NCBI RefSeq assembly: GCF_947500605.1
Contig: NZ_CANMSJ010000001.1
Coordinates: 648,196 to 712,195 of the forward strand
Length of the DNA stretch: 64,000 nt
Origin: an uncultured Lacinutrix sp.
GTDB lineage: Bacteria > Bacteroidota > Bacteroidia > Flavobacteriales > Flavobacteriaceae
Direction of reading: 5' to 3'
The translations under genes were made by a program, and so were the position numbers. This document shows, piece by piece, positions 27,600 to 37,331 of the stretch. The number at the start of each line of letters is the position of its first letter. Positions within the stretch are counted from its first letter, which is position 1. The notes under the pieces are model-generated. The model did no database searches and was not told where the DNA came from. It was given only the letters and a program-made list of their open reading frames with translations.

Positions 27600-28376
27600 T
27601 TAGCGACTGCCTTTAGGTTGTTGAAAACACAACGATAACATTTTATATAATTCGGGATGCTTTTGTTTGAATAACTTTGGTCTTTCAAAAAAATACTCTG
27701 AAGCTACAGAGAAAAATTCAGCTTCACTTGTACCACCATATTTTCTAATATCTGAAGCATCATTATTAATAGCTTCCATTTCTTTATACATTAATTCTAG
27801 CCAAGGTTCAATAAATTCTTTACCTAAAAAAAACTCAGGTATACCATCTGTTTGCCCATCCATTTTATCTAATAAATGTACAAACTCATGAACTGGCGTG
27901 TTGTGTTTATCTGTTTTATTACTAAAAGCTAACCTAATTGCTTTTTTAGACAGAATCATTTGTTTTTCAAACCTTCCTGTACCTACCATTCCTAATATCT
28001 TTTTATTTTCATCTTTATCAGAAAACTGTAAATCTTCGTTAAAACTATCTGGATATACAATGATACCAGTTAAGTTATTATAACTCCAATTAGGAAAACC
28101 AAATACAGGAATAATTCCGCTTGAAGCAATTAATATTTTATCTAATTCCTCTATTTCAGTATTAACACCATCAATATTTATTTCACTCAAAAAAAGAGAC
28201 ATTCGTTTTCTAAATATTGCTTGGTCTTCTATAGAAAGATTCTTGTAAAAAAGTACTTTATCTATTAATATACTGTGCCAATGTTCAGGTATTTTTTTGG
28301 CTTTTTTAGGCTTTGCTTTAGAAAAAGCATAGAATACAAAAATCACTAATACTATAAAAACAAGTGTATAAATCAT
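27600..28376 (-). CDS. mtfA: Zinc-dependent peptidase, MtfA family (M90)
   Basis: A 258-residue protein with an N-terminal membrane helix (residues 3-18), then the MtfA domain. Zinc motif HEFVH at 163-167 followed by LLDKMDGQTDGIP is characteristic, as is the earlier IVYPDSF. E. coli MtfA is 265 residues and acts as a peptidase that also binds the glucose regulator Mlc; the second role is not known here. Unlike E. coli MtfA, this one appears membrane anchored. It is convergent with the kinase gene, with a single base between stops. Confidence 0.9.
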   Translation of the reverse strand: MIYTLVFIVLVIFVFYAFSKAKPKKAKKIPEHWHSILIDKVLFYKNLSIEDQAIFRKRMSLFLSEINIDGVNTEIEELDKILIASSGIIPVFGFPNWSYNNLTGIIVYPDSFNEDLQFSDKDENKKILGMVGTGRFEKQMILSKKAIRLAFSNKTDKHNTPVHEFVHLLDKMDGQTDGIPEFFLGKEFIEPWLELMYKEMEAINNDASDIRKYGGTSEAEFFSVASEYFFERPKLFKQKHPELYKMLSLCFQQPKGSR

Positions 28377-28483
28377 ATTTATTTAATTGTTTTCGCAAAA
28401 TATTCTAAATATAAGAGAGAAAAAAATATATGTTTAGTTAATAAGTGTGCTGAATAATTATCTTAGCACAAAAACTAAAAAAG

Positions 28484-29149
28484 ATGTTAAAAGCTATATT
28501 ATTTGATATGGACGGTGTTATTGTAGACACAGAACCACTTCATAAAAAAGCCTATTTCTTAATGTTTGATGCTTTTAATATTAAAGTATCTAATGAATTA
28601 TATGAATCTACTACCGGACAATCAACCATTAATGTTTGTAGGAATCTTTGCAATATTTTTAGCTTAGAAAACAATCCTGAAGAATTAGTACAATGCAAAC
28701 GTAAAATTTTTACTGGTCTATTTCATAGCGATCCAAGTCTAAAGCTTATAGACGGTGTTTTAGATTTGATAAAAAATTATCACGAAAATGGATTAACACT
28801 AATACTTGCTTCTTCTGCGTCTATGCAGACAATTAACAATGTATTTACACGCTTTGATTTAAATCAATATTTTAAAGCTAAAATTAGTGGTGCAGATTTA
28901 AAAGCTTCTAAACCACATCCAGAAATTTTTGAAAAAGCTGCAATGCTTTCAGGATTTTCTAGAGCAGAATGCATGGTTATTGAAGACTCTACAAATGGAA
29001 TTAAAGCAGCAAAATCTGCCGGTGTTTATTGTATAGGTTATAATAGTTTTCATTCTAAAAATCAAGATTATAGTCTAGCCGATTTAATTGTGAATGATTT
29101 CTCTTACGTTTCTTTTGAAAAAATTAATAAACTTTTAGAAGAAAATTAA
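28484..29149 (+). CDS. HAD family phosphatase/phosphoglucomutase-like
   Basis: A 221-residue HAD-superfamily enzyme of the beta-phosphoglucomutase/phosphonatase-like subgroup. Motif I is FDMDGVIVDTEP (D8 nucleophile, D10), motif II LILASSAS, motif III K near SKPHPEIF, and motif IV MVIEDSTNGIKAA. A helical cap domain lies between residues 15 and 85. Likely hydrolyses or transfers phosphate on a small sugar phosphate; the substrate cannot be read. Monocistronic by position. Confidence 0.9.
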   Translation: MLKAILFDMDGVIVDTEPLHKKAYFLMFDAFNIKVSNELYESTTGQSTINVCRNLCNIFSLENNPEELVQCKRKIFTGLFHSDPSLKLIDGVLDLIKNYHENGLTLILASSASMQTINNVFTRFDLNQYFKAKISGADLKASKPHPEIFEKAAMLSGFSRAECMVIEDSTNGIKAAKSAGVYCIGYNSFHSKNQDYSLADLIVNDFSYVSFEKINKLLEEN

Positions 29150-29236
29150 AAACTCTAATCTGAATTTTTACGTAATTAATCTTGTAAAAACACTTTTTAT
29201 CGATTAAAAACTGAGTGACTATAATATAATCTGCTT

Positions 29237-30436
29237 ATGATTGAACCACAATTCCCTAATAATGAATACGAAAGACAACGCGCAGTAGAGAGATACAATC
29301 TTTTAGATTCTCTACCAGAAGAAAGCTACGATAACATTACTGAAATTATGTGTTATATCGCTAAAACTCCAATTTCATTAATTACATTATTAGATAATGA
29401 TAGAAATTATATAAAATCTAATTGTGGTTTTCCGCTTACAGAATCTCCTAGAAATATTTCTTTTTGTGGGCATGCTATAAATTCAGATGATGAAATTATG
29501 ATTGTTGAGGATGCTAGAAAAGATGAGCGTTTTCATAACAACCCATTAGTAGAAAACCATAAAGCAATTTTTTATGCTGGTGTACCATTAGTAAGTCCTG
29601 AAGGTTACAAATTAGGTACATTATGTGTTTATGACCACGAACCGAGACAGTTAGACGAAGCTCAAAAAAAGGCATTATTATCAATGTCTAAACAAGTTGT
29701 AAGACTTTTTGAGCAACATAAACAAAATAAGGCTTTAAAAGACATTAAAAGTAAACTTGAAAAACGAAACCTAGAATTAGATAAATTTGCTTCAATAGTT
29801 TCTCATGATTTAAAATCGCCTTTAGCAAACATAATATCATTAACAGAACTATTAGAACAAGAAAATGATGGTAACCTTAATGAAGATTCTATAACTTATC
29901 TTAATTATCTAAAAAGCTCTTCGTCTTCTTTAAAAGATTACATAGATGGTATCTTAAAATATTATAAAAATGATATTTTACATAGCTATAAAAAAGAAAA
30001 TATAACCTTTAAAGCATTACTCTTAGAGGCACAAAAAGTTGCAATTCCAAAAAACAATATCAATTTAAACTACCCAGATAGTCTTGAAACTATTAATATT
30101 AATAAAGCAGTAATACTTCAAGTTTTAGTTAATTTAATAACCAATGCTATAAAATATAATGACAAAAGCACAATAGAAGTATCAATAGGTTTTAAAACTT
30201 CGTTTACCCATTATCATTTTAGTGTTACGGACAATGGCCAAGGTATTCCGACAGATAATTTAGATTCTATTTTCGACTTATTTACTACATTAGGTCAAAA
30301 AGACAAAGATGGAAATATAGGTACGGGAATAGGCTTAGCTACTGTAAAAAAGTTAGTAGAAAATCAAGGAGGAGAAATTTCTGTAATTTCTACTGAAGGT
30401 GTTGGTAGTACTTTTAACTTTAGTATAGAAAAATAA
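29237..30436 (+). CDS. GAF-domain sensor histidine kinase
   Basis: A 399-residue soluble kinase. GAF domain about residues 20-162 (RNISFCGHAI, FYAGVPLVSPEGYKLGTLCVYD), coiled linker, HisKA with H190 (SIVSHDLKSPL), and HATPase (NLITNAIKY, DNGQGIP, GTGIGLATVKKL). No transmembrane segment, so it senses something in the cytoplasm. The GAF type with conserved FCGHAI is common in flavobacterial hybrid sensors. No response regulator is adjacent; partner unknown. A clear terminator follows. Confidence 0.9.
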   Translation: MIEPQFPNNEYERQRAVERYNLLDSLPEESYDNITEIMCYIAKTPISLITLLDNDRNYIKSNCGFPLTESPRNISFCGHAINSDDEIMIVEDARKDERFHNNPLVENHKAIFYAGVPLVSPEGYKLGTLCVYDHEPRQLDEAQKKALLSMSKQVVRLFEQHKQNKALKDIKSKLEKRNLELDKFASIVSHDLKSPLANIISLTELLEQENDGNLNEDSITYLNYLKSSSSSLKDYIDGILKYYKNDILHSYKKENITFKALLLEAQKVAIPKNNINLNYPDSLETININKAVILQVLVNLITNAIKYNDKSTIEVSIGFKTSFTHYHFSVTDNGQGIPTDNLDSIFDLFTTLGQKDKDGNIGTGIGLATVKKLVENQGGEISVISTEGVGSTFNFSIEK

Positions 30437-30470
30437 AAAAGTGCATCTATTAAAATAGATACACTTTTTT
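30435..30470. terminator. Bidirectional terminator between the GAF kinase and the glucan locus
   Basis: A long hairpin: left arm 30435-30451 and right arm 30454-30470, with AAAAAAGTG pairing with CACTTTTTT and ATCTATT pairing with AATAGAT, one mismatch, followed by T-rich sequence. It serves the plus-strand kinase gene and the minus-strand glucan operon. Confidence 0.8.
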
Positions 30471-30489
30471 TGTCTTTATTTTATAAAAA

Positions 30490-31290
30490 CTAAATCTTTA
30501 ACACTTTCACATAATCAATAATAAACTCTTGAGGGAATATGCTATCATCTACTTCTGGTCCTCCAAAATCACCGCCAATAGCTAAATTTAAAATAATATA
30601 GAAAGGTTTATTATAAGGCCATGTAGTATCGTTTTTTATTTCTGGATTAAAGGTATAAACTAGTTTAGAGTCTATAAAAAATTCTATTTTATCTTTAGAC
30701 CAATTAGTCTTATAAACATGAAACCCTTTTTCAATGTTTTCGTCTACTGTAATTTTTGTGTTTTTAGATTGTCCAAAGCTATCAGGTGTATGTAATGTTG
30801 TATGCACTTTGTTAGGTGCTTTACCTACATACTCCATAATATCTATTTCTCCACAAGCAGGCCATCCCTTAGTATCAATATCATTACCCAACATCCATAT
30901 TGCAGGCCATAAACCATGGCCTAATGGTAATTTCGCTCTCACCTCTACACTACCATATTTAAATTCTACTTTTTGTTTTGTAGTTAGTTTTGCCGATTTA
31001 TAAACGAATGCATCTTTAGTTGCTTTTATTACTAGATATCCATTTTTAATCGTCGCATTTTCTTTAGAATAAATTTGCCTTTCGTTATTTCCCCAACCAC
31101 ATAGGTTTGGACAACCATCTCCTAATTCGTAATTCCAATATGTTTCATTAAGCGAATCTTCATTAAAATTTTCTTCAAAAATGATGTTTGATTTTTCTAA
31201 CTCTTCAGTAGTACTTTCTATAGAATTCTCTTCATTCTTACAAGAAAAAGATATAAGTATAACCAATGTAAGTGCTATAAAAGTTCTCAT
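30490..31290 (-). CDS. Glycoside hydrolase family 16 lipoprotein (laminarinase-like)
   Basis: A 266-residue endo-beta-glucanase predicted to cleave beta-1,3- or mixed-linked glucan. Lipobox ISFSC puts the lipid-bearing cysteine at residue 17. GH16 catalytic motif GEIDIME gives nucleophile E148, D150 and acid/base E153; RAKLPLGHGLWPAIWMLG and the C-terminal FILNLAIGGDFGG are typical. It is the last gene of the operon: its ATG shares one base with the GH3 stop (TAATG), implying translational coupling. Confidence 0.93.
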   Translation of the reverse strand: MRTFIALTLVILISFSCKNEENSIESTTEELEKSNIIFEENFNEDSLNETYWNYELGDGCPNLCGWGNNERQIYSKENATIKNGYLVIKATKDAFVYKSAKLTTKQKVEFKYGSVEVRAKLPLGHGLWPAIWMLGNDIDTKGWPACGEIDIMEYVGKAPNKVHTTLHTPDSFGQSKNTKITVDENIEKGFHVYKTNWSKDKIEFFIDSKLVYTFNPEIKNDTTWPYNKPFYIILNLAIGGDFGGPEVDDSIFPQEFIIDYVKVLKI

Positions 31291-33602
31291 TATAAAGTGA
31301 ATTTTAATTCAAGATTGGCTTTAGAATCTCCACCAACAAAAACTTTAAAATCTCCTGGCTCTACAATAAATTCATTTTGGTTATTAAAAAATCCTAGCTC
31401 TTTCTCTGTGAGAACAAACTCTATATTTTTAGATTCACTAGGATTTAACTCGACTAACTCAAAACCTTTTAACTCTCTAACAGGCCTAGTAACACTTGCA
31501 TACATATCTCTTATATATAACTGTGCAACTTCTTTACCTCTATAATTACCTGTGTTGGTTAATGTTACAGAAACAGTAACCTCTTTAGAGCCTTTATAAG
31601 AGTTTTTAACTTTTATGTTACTGTATTTAAATGTAGTATAACTTAAGCCATGACCAAAAACGTATAATGGTTCATTTTTTTCGTCTTGATAGTGAGACCA
31701 AAAAACAACATCTGGTCCTGGTAAACTTGGTCTACCTGTGTTTTTATAATTGTAATAAATTGGTACTTGACCAACATCTCTAGGAAAACTCATTGGTAGT
31801 TTACCGCTAGGATTGTAGTCTCCATAAAGTATTTGTGCTATAGCATTTCCACTTTGCGTTCCTAACTGCCATGCCTCTACAATTGCGGGTATATTTTGGT
31901 CTGCCCAATTAATTGTTAATGGTCTTCCATTATTTAATACCAGTACTATATTCTTATTTGCTTTATAAACTGCCTCTAATAATTCTTGTTGTACACCTGG
32001 CAAACCTAATTCAGTTCTACTACGTCCTTCTCCACTCTGAAAACCATGTTCTCCAAGTACCATAATAACAACATCTGCATTTTTAGCAATAGTAACCGCT
32101 TTACCAAATTCTGTTTTGTTAGTTGTGTTAATCTTAACTTCTGTAGTAAAATTAGGTTCTCCAATAACTACATCTGCTCCTTTAGCATAAGTTATTGTAT
32201 TACCTTTGTAAGCCGAAAGACCTTCTAAAACTGAAACTGCGCTATTATCTTCGGCAGCAATTCTCCAACTACCTAACGGACTTGTTTTATCTGATGCCAG
32301 TGCGCCAATAACTGCAATTTTCTGGCCTTCTTTTTTAAGCGGAAGTAACTGTTTTTCATTTTTAAGTAAAACGATAGATTTTTTAGCCATATCTAAAGCT
32401 GCATCGTTAAGTGCTTTACTTCCTGTAATTTCTTTTTCACGAGCTTCGTCTAGGTATTTATAAGGGTCATCGAATAAACCTAATTCGAATTTTACTCTTA
32501 AAATCCGTCTAGCAGCATCTTCTATTACAGCTTCTTTTACTTTACCTTCTTTTACTAATTTTGCAAGTTCGTTTACATATAAATAAGATTCCATATCCAT
32601 ATCCGATCCTGCATTAGCTGCTAATTCTGCTGCATGATTTCCATCTTTTGCGTGACCATGAGCAATCATTTCTGTTATTGATCCCCAATCTGAAACGATA
32701 AAACCATCAAAATTCCATTTTTCTTTTAAAATATCTCTTTGTAAATATTTATCTCCAGTTGCAGGAATACCATTAAGCTCGTTAAACGAATTCATAAAAG
32801 TTCTTACACCAGCATCTTTTGCTGCTTTAAAAGGCGGTAATACAACATTATTTAAAGTCGAAATACCAATGTCCGCAGTATTATAATCTCTACCAGCTTC
32901 TGCAAATCCATAAGCGGCAAAATGCTTCGCACAAGCTACAATTGTATTACTTGTAGATAAATCTTCTCCTTGAAAACCTTTAACTCTAGCTTCTGCAATT
33001 TTAGAGCCTAAATAAGTGTCTTCTCCTGCTCCTTCCATAACGCGTCCCCAACGTGCATCTCTAGATATGTCGACCATTGGTGCAAACGTCCAGTTAATTC
33101 CAGAAGCCGAAGCTTCTAGAGCTGCCATTTCTGCCGATGTTTTTATTGCAGTTAAATCCCAACTTGCAGACTCTGCTAATGGAATTGGAGTTAATGTTTT
33201 GTATCCGTGTATGACATCGAAACCAATAATTAAGGGAATTCCTAATCTTGATTCTTCAACTGCTATTTTTTGAACACTTCTTACCTCTTTAACACCTCTA
33301 ACATTTAGCATAGAACCAACATAACCCTTACGAAGATGTTCGTATTTTTTTGCTGCATCTCCTTCTTTTGGAGCTGGACCTGTAAGATCCCAGAAACCAT
33401 TGTATTGATTCATCTGACCTATTTTTTCTTCCAAGGTCATTTTAGATAGAAGCGCACTTACTTTATCTTCAATTGAAGTTACTTTTGTATTTGCTGTAGA
33501 TGAATTTATTGCCAAATCTTTATCTATAGAATTATTTTCATTTTTACATGAAATAATTACTATAAAAAGGCAAACTAATAATGGTATTGCTACTTTTTTC
33601 AT
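31290..33602 (-). CDS. bglX: Glycoside hydrolase family 3 beta-glucosidase lipoprotein
   Basis: A 770-residue exo-acting enzyme that frees glucose from oligosaccharides. Lipobox VIISC with cysteine 19. The GH3 N-terminal barrel contains KHFAAYG (226-232) and the nucleophile D305 in FIVSDWGS; the second domain and a fibronectin-III-like C-terminal domain (about 660-765) follow. Layout is that of BglX. Lipid anchoring suggests a periplasm-facing or surface location. Placed between two GH16 genes, it should finish the digestion of beta-1,3-glucan fragments. Confidence 0.93.
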   Translation of the reverse strand: MKKVAIPLLVCLFIVIISCKNENNSIDKDLAINSSTANTKVTSIEDKVSALLSKMTLEEKIGQMNQYNGFWDLTGPAPKEGDAAKKYEHLRKGYVGSMLNVRGVKEVRSVQKIAVEESRLGIPLIIGFDVIHGYKTLTPIPLAESASWDLTAIKTSAEMAALEASASGINWTFAPMVDISRDARWGRVMEGAGEDTYLGSKIAEARVKGFQGEDLSTSNTIVACAKHFAAYGFAEAGRDYNTADIGISTLNNVVLPPFKAAKDAGVRTFMNSFNELNGIPATGDKYLQRDILKEKWNFDGFIVSDWGSITEMIAHGHAKDGNHAAELAANAGSDMDMESYLYVNELAKLVKEGKVKEAVIEDAARRILRVKFELGLFDDPYKYLDEAREKEITGSKALNDAALDMAKKSIVLLKNEKQLLPLKKEGQKIAVIGALASDKTSPLGSWRIAAEDNSAVSVLEGLSAYKGNTITYAKGADVVIGEPNFTTEVKINTTNKTEFGKAVTIAKNADVVIMVLGEHGFQSGEGRSRTELGLPGVQQELLEAVYKANKNIVLVLNNGRPLTINWADQNIPAIVEAWQLGTQSGNAIAQILYGDYNPSGKLPMSFPRDVGQVPIYYNYKNTGRPSLPGPDVVFWSHYQDEKNEPLYVFGHGLSYTTFKYSNIKVKNSYKGSKEVTVSVTLTNTGNYRGKEVAQLYIRDMYASVTRPVRELKGFELVELNPSESKNIEFVLTEKELGFFNNQNEFIVEPGDFKVFVGGDSKANLELKFTL

Positions 33603-33608
33603 TGTCTA

Positions 33609-35240
33609 TTATTGGTAAACTCTTATGTATTCTATTTCCATTGTGTCTTCAGTAAATGCAGGATCTACTGTTCCTCCAAGACTTCCTCCCATTGCTACAT
33701 TTAGTATTAAAAAGAAATCGCTATTAAATGGTAAAGAGTCCGAATTAATTACAGTATGAAAGACTTCGTTATCTACAACTATTTTAATAACATCTGGTGT
33801 CCACTCTATTGTATAATCATGAAACTCTGAGGTTGAAGTATCAACTGTAATTGAATTACCATCTGCATTTCCTCCAGAATTCCCTGGATAATGTAATGTG
33901 CCTAATGTTGTATTTTTATCTTGTCCTGTTTGCTCCATGATATCCATTTCTCCGCAGGCTGGCCAACTTACTGTATCATAATTAGCACCTAATGACCAAA
34001 TTGCTGGCCATGTACCTTGAGATGCTGGAAGCTTTGCTCTAACTTCTACTCTTCCATAAGTAAACTCATAAAGGTTTTCTGATTTTAATCGCGCAGAAGT
34101 ATATGAACCACCAGCTGCTTTTGCCGTGATTTTTAAAGATCCGCCTTCTACTATTACATTTTCAGAATTGTTTGTATAAGTTTGAAGTTCTTGATTTCCC
34201 CAACCATCCGTTCCTGTTCCTAAATCGTAAGTCCATTTTAAGGGATCTGGTGCGCCATCAACATCAAACTCATCTTGCCATACCAAATTATCATAAATTG
34301 ATTGTAAACCTTCTGATTCTCCTTCTTCTTCAGAAGTAATAATAAACCACCAATCGAATTCACTATTTCCATCTGTAGTTTTTAAAACCAATTCATTTGG
34401 AATCGCACGACTAAAGATTTCATATTTATGATTACCTCCTGTATAATACCCAATAAAACCTAAACCTGTAAGATTAATTGTTTCGGTGCCACCTGGTGCT
34501 GTAATTACCCAGTTTTCAGAATAATCATTTAAAGGGTAGTTTTCTATATCTGCTCCATTTGGTGTTTCAGTGTGCGGACCTAACTCGGTAACTAAAGGTT
34601 CACGTCCAAAAATAGTTCCAGATGGATCCATAGTTGGATCATCGTTTATGCTATTGGTAATGTGTGTAAAAGTACCATCTGCATTAAAAATGTAACGATC
34701 ATCGTACATACCAGTTGCAGATTTTTCACCAGGACCTGCTTGATACCATTCGGCTGCAATATCTCCACCTACTGGTCCAAGACCAAAGTGAGCATTTTGT
34801 TCAGACTTTATTCTCCATGTTTTAAATCCATCACCAACTAAAGTTGTTAATAAATCTGCTGGTGGCGCGTAAGTTGCTAATACTTCTACTTCTAAAGTTG
34901 TACTTGTAGACACACCTCCAGTTCCATAAGCAACAACGGTTACAGTATAAACATTGACACCTAAGTCTGAAAAAGTAAAGGCTGTAACTCCTGAAGGTGC
35001 ATTTTGTACTGCAGCTCCAAAGCTATATTTATAACTTAAAGCATTATTTGCAGTAGCAATAAAATTTACCAAACCGCTTCCATCTCCATTTGGATTAGAA
35101 GTATCTTGACCTACTATTTCTGCTGTTACAATAATATTTGATGGTGCTACTATATTACCAAAAGTTTGATCTTCTTCTTGACAAGCAAAAAAGAAAGTTA
35201 CCACTAGTGTTAGTAAGCTTATTTTGAATATTTTATTCAT
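33609..35240 (-). CDS. PKD-GH16 beta-glucanase lipoprotein
   Basis: A 543-residue lipoprotein (lipobox FFFAC, cysteine 20). Residues 35-125 form a PKD-like domain, residues 130-305 a region with WRI, FNADGTFTHI and WWFI that resembles domains attached to many flavobacterial glucanases, and residues 315-543 the GH16 catalytic domain with GEMDIMEQTG (E431, D433, E436). The extra domains suggest a surface enzyme that first cuts long glucan chains. It starts 23 bases after the glycan-binding protein stop. Confidence 0.92.
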   Translation of the reverse strand: MNKIFKISLLTLVVTFFFACQEEDQTFGNIVAPSNIIVTAEIVGQDTSNPNGDGSGLVNFIATANNALSYKYSFGAAVQNAPSGVTAFTFSDLGVNVYTVTVVAYGTGGVSTSTTLEVEVLATYAPPADLLTTLVGDGFKTWRIKSEQNAHFGLGPVGGDIAAEWYQAGPGEKSATGMYDDRYIFNADGTFTHITNSINDDPTMDPSGTIFGREPLVTELGPHTETPNGADIENYPLNDYSENWVITAPGGTETINLTGLGFIGYYTGGNHKYEIFSRAIPNELVLKTTDGNSEFDWWFIITSEEEGESEGLQSIYDNLVWQDEFDVDGAPDPLKWTYDLGTGTDGWGNQELQTYTNNSENVIVEGGSLKITAKAAGGSYTSARLKSENLYEFTYGRVEVRAKLPASQGTWPAIWSLGANYDTVSWPACGEMDIMEQTGQDKNTTLGTLHYPGNSGGNADGNSITVDTSTSEFHDYTIEWTPDVIKIVVDNEVFHTVINSDSLPFNSDFFLILNVAMGGSLGGTVDPAFTEDTMEIEYIRVYQ

Positions 35241-35263
35241 AATCTTATCTTTTAAATTGATTA

Positions 35264-37303
35264 TTAGTTCTTCAATTCTAATTCATCGTAATAATAAACC
35301 GAATCGTCACCAGCTACTCCAAAATCGAAGAACATTACCACCCTATCGTAGTTAAATGCCTGTGCACTACTAACGTCAAATTCTAATTCTTCCCAAGTGT
35401 TTGTAGTTGTTGTACTCATATCAACTTCAAAAAATTGAGAATCATCAGCACTATTTTCAATTTTCAATCTTACTACAGCTCCATTTTTTGGAGACCATGT
35501 TTTAATACTTATTTTATTATAAGTAGTTAAATCTAATGGTGAAGCAGTGTCAAAAAATCCTCCTGCCCAAACTTCTGAACCTCCTGTTTTTGAAAATTCA
35601 GCGACGTTTCCTGTTGTATTTATTCCAGACATATCTGGATTAGCTATTACTTGAATATCTGCCATGTTTCCAAATGTTACAAATGTTGGTGCAGTACCTT
35701 CAAAATCCTGAAAACCAAGAGATCCTCCTCCAGTACCTCCACTAGAAACAAGCTCTACTTCATCGAAATAATATAAAGAGTCGTCACCTGCAACGCCAAA
35801 GTCGAAAAAGATTACAATTCTATCATAATTAAAAGCAGACGCTGCAGATACATCGAAAACTAAAGTTTCCCATTCGTTTATTGTAGTTGTTGTTAAATCT
35901 GTTTCGTAAAACTGTGAGTTATCTGCACTGTTTTCAATTTTAAACCTAACTGTAGCTCCTAATTTTGGAGACCATGTTTTAATACTTATTTGATTACATG
36001 ATGATAAATCTAAAACAGATGCAAGATCAAAGAATGTTCCTGCCCAAACCTCTGAACCTGCTGTTTTAGTAAACTGTGCAACATTTGCTGTTGTATTAAC
36101 ACCAGACATATCTGGGTTTGCAACAGCTTGAGTATCTGCAATATTTCCAAAAGAAGTAAATGCAGGTGCAGCTCCTTCGAAATCTTGAAGCACTTCGCAT
36201 GTTGTTCCACCTGCTGTAGATGGTGCTTTATAATAATAGATGTTATCTAAAAAGATTGTTCCTGATCCTACAAACTTAAATTGAATTAAATCGTTTATTG
36301 TTAAACCTTGATCTGTGAAATCGGACAAAGGAATATCGAAACTATTCCATTCACTTGGATTTAATGTTTTTGTTACTTGCTGCTCTCCAGAAGCCGCACT
36401 TATAGGATAAATTTCAACTTGAGTAGCATCTGCCGTCCAAACATCGATATGTAATGTCTCCATTGCTGAAGCATCAATAGTTTCTCCATATTGAATCCCT
36501 TGATAATTTAAATTACCATATTTAATTACTAAATCTCCAGCAACATCAACCTCTTCAAAAACTGTTTGTTGTCCCCAATCTGGATAAAAATCTGTACCAG
36601 CAATATCAGTATAAGCAGCGCTATAAATAGAAATTACATCTTCAGGTTGTCTAGCAGGTGCGGTTGGTGCAGCTACTAGAGGTGCTAATATTTCTGTAAC
36701 TTCAAAATCTTCAGAATAAGAAATAGTATCTACAGAACCACTAAAAGCAGTAACTGTTATAGTGTAAACTCCTGCATCTACATAAGTAAATGAGACTATT
36801 TCGTCTATATTAGACATCATTACTGTTTCTGCTGGGTCACCAAAATTAACTTCGTAAGAGATTGCAAAATCTGCAGTTGCCATAACGTTTACTTGTTTTG
36901 AAATAGCCGCATCATTTTCTATTGTTACAATTAAATTTTCTGGTGCTTGAAACGAAACTACTATAGTTTGCGCTACTGTAGTTGTTTTACCATTAATACT
37001 AGAGGCAGCAATTACAATTTCGTATGAGCCTTCTTGATATGTATGTTGTGCGCTTTCTCCGGGATTTAAAACTCCAGAATCTTCACCAGAACCATCACCA
37101 TAATTTACTCTAAAATTGGCAACATTTTCTCCTGTTGGTGTTATTGTAACTAATCCAGAATTATCTTGATCAATAGTAATTACTGCAGCAACATTTGTTG
37201 GAGCAGGTAATGTGCTTACATCTGGTATATCATCTTCTTGTACGCAACTAACAAAAGCTGTGATTACTAAGAATAAACTAAGTATGTATTTTAAATTTTT
37301 CAT
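35264..37303 (-). CDS. PKD-containing surface glycan-binding lipoprotein (SusE/SGBP-B-like)
   Basis: A 679-residue lipoprotein (lipobox AFVSC, cysteine 20) without catalytic motifs. Two PKD-like domains (about 30-115 and 118-205) are followed by a carbohydrate-binding-like domain (about 225-360) and then two near-identical 159-residue domains (about 370-520 and 530-679), each beginning with QDFEG and ending near FDFGVAGDDS. Position directly after SusD and domain layout fit the glycan-binding protein that holds polysaccharide at the surface. Ligand inferred as laminarin-type glucan. Confidence 0.85.
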   Translation of the reverse strand: MKNLKYILSLFLVITAFVSCVQEDDIPDVSTLPAPTNVAAVITIDQDNSGLVTITPTGENVANFRVNYGDGSGEDSGVLNPGESAQHTYQEGSYEIVIAASSINGKTTTVAQTIVVSFQAPENLIVTIENDAAISKQVNVMATADFAISYEVNFGDPAETVMMSNIDEIVSFTYVDAGVYTITVTAFSGSVDTISYSEDFEVTEILAPLVAAPTAPARQPEDVISIYSAAYTDIAGTDFYPDWGQQTVFEEVDVAGDLVIKYGNLNYQGIQYGETIDASAMETLHIDVWTADATQVEIYPISAASGEQQVTKTLNPSEWNSFDIPLSDFTDQGLTINDLIQFKFVGSGTIFLDNIYYYKAPSTAGGTTCEVLQDFEGAAPAFTSFGNIADTQAVANPDMSGVNTTANVAQFTKTAGSEVWAGTFFDLASVLDLSSCNQISIKTWSPKLGATVRFKIENSADNSQFYETDLTTTTINEWETLVFDVSAASAFNYDRIVIFFDFGVAGDDSLYYFDEVELVSSGGTGGGSLGFQDFEGTAPTFVTFGNMADIQVIANPDMSGINTTGNVAEFSKTGGSEVWAGGFFDTASPLDLTTYNKISIKTWSPKNGAVVRLKIENSADDSQFFEVDMSTTTTNTWEELEFDVSSAQAFNYDRVVMFFDFGVAGDDSVYYYDELELKN
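35276..36195 (-). repeat. Tandem 477-bp direct repeat in the glycan-binding gene
   Basis: The last two domains of the protein are encoded by in-frame copies offset by 477 bases (159 codons); for example TGCCCAAAC lies at 35564 and 36041. It is an internal domain duplication, probably raising binding avidity. Confidence 0.8.
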
Positions 37304-37331
37304 GCTATTTCCTATTTAGTTTTTATTTTTA

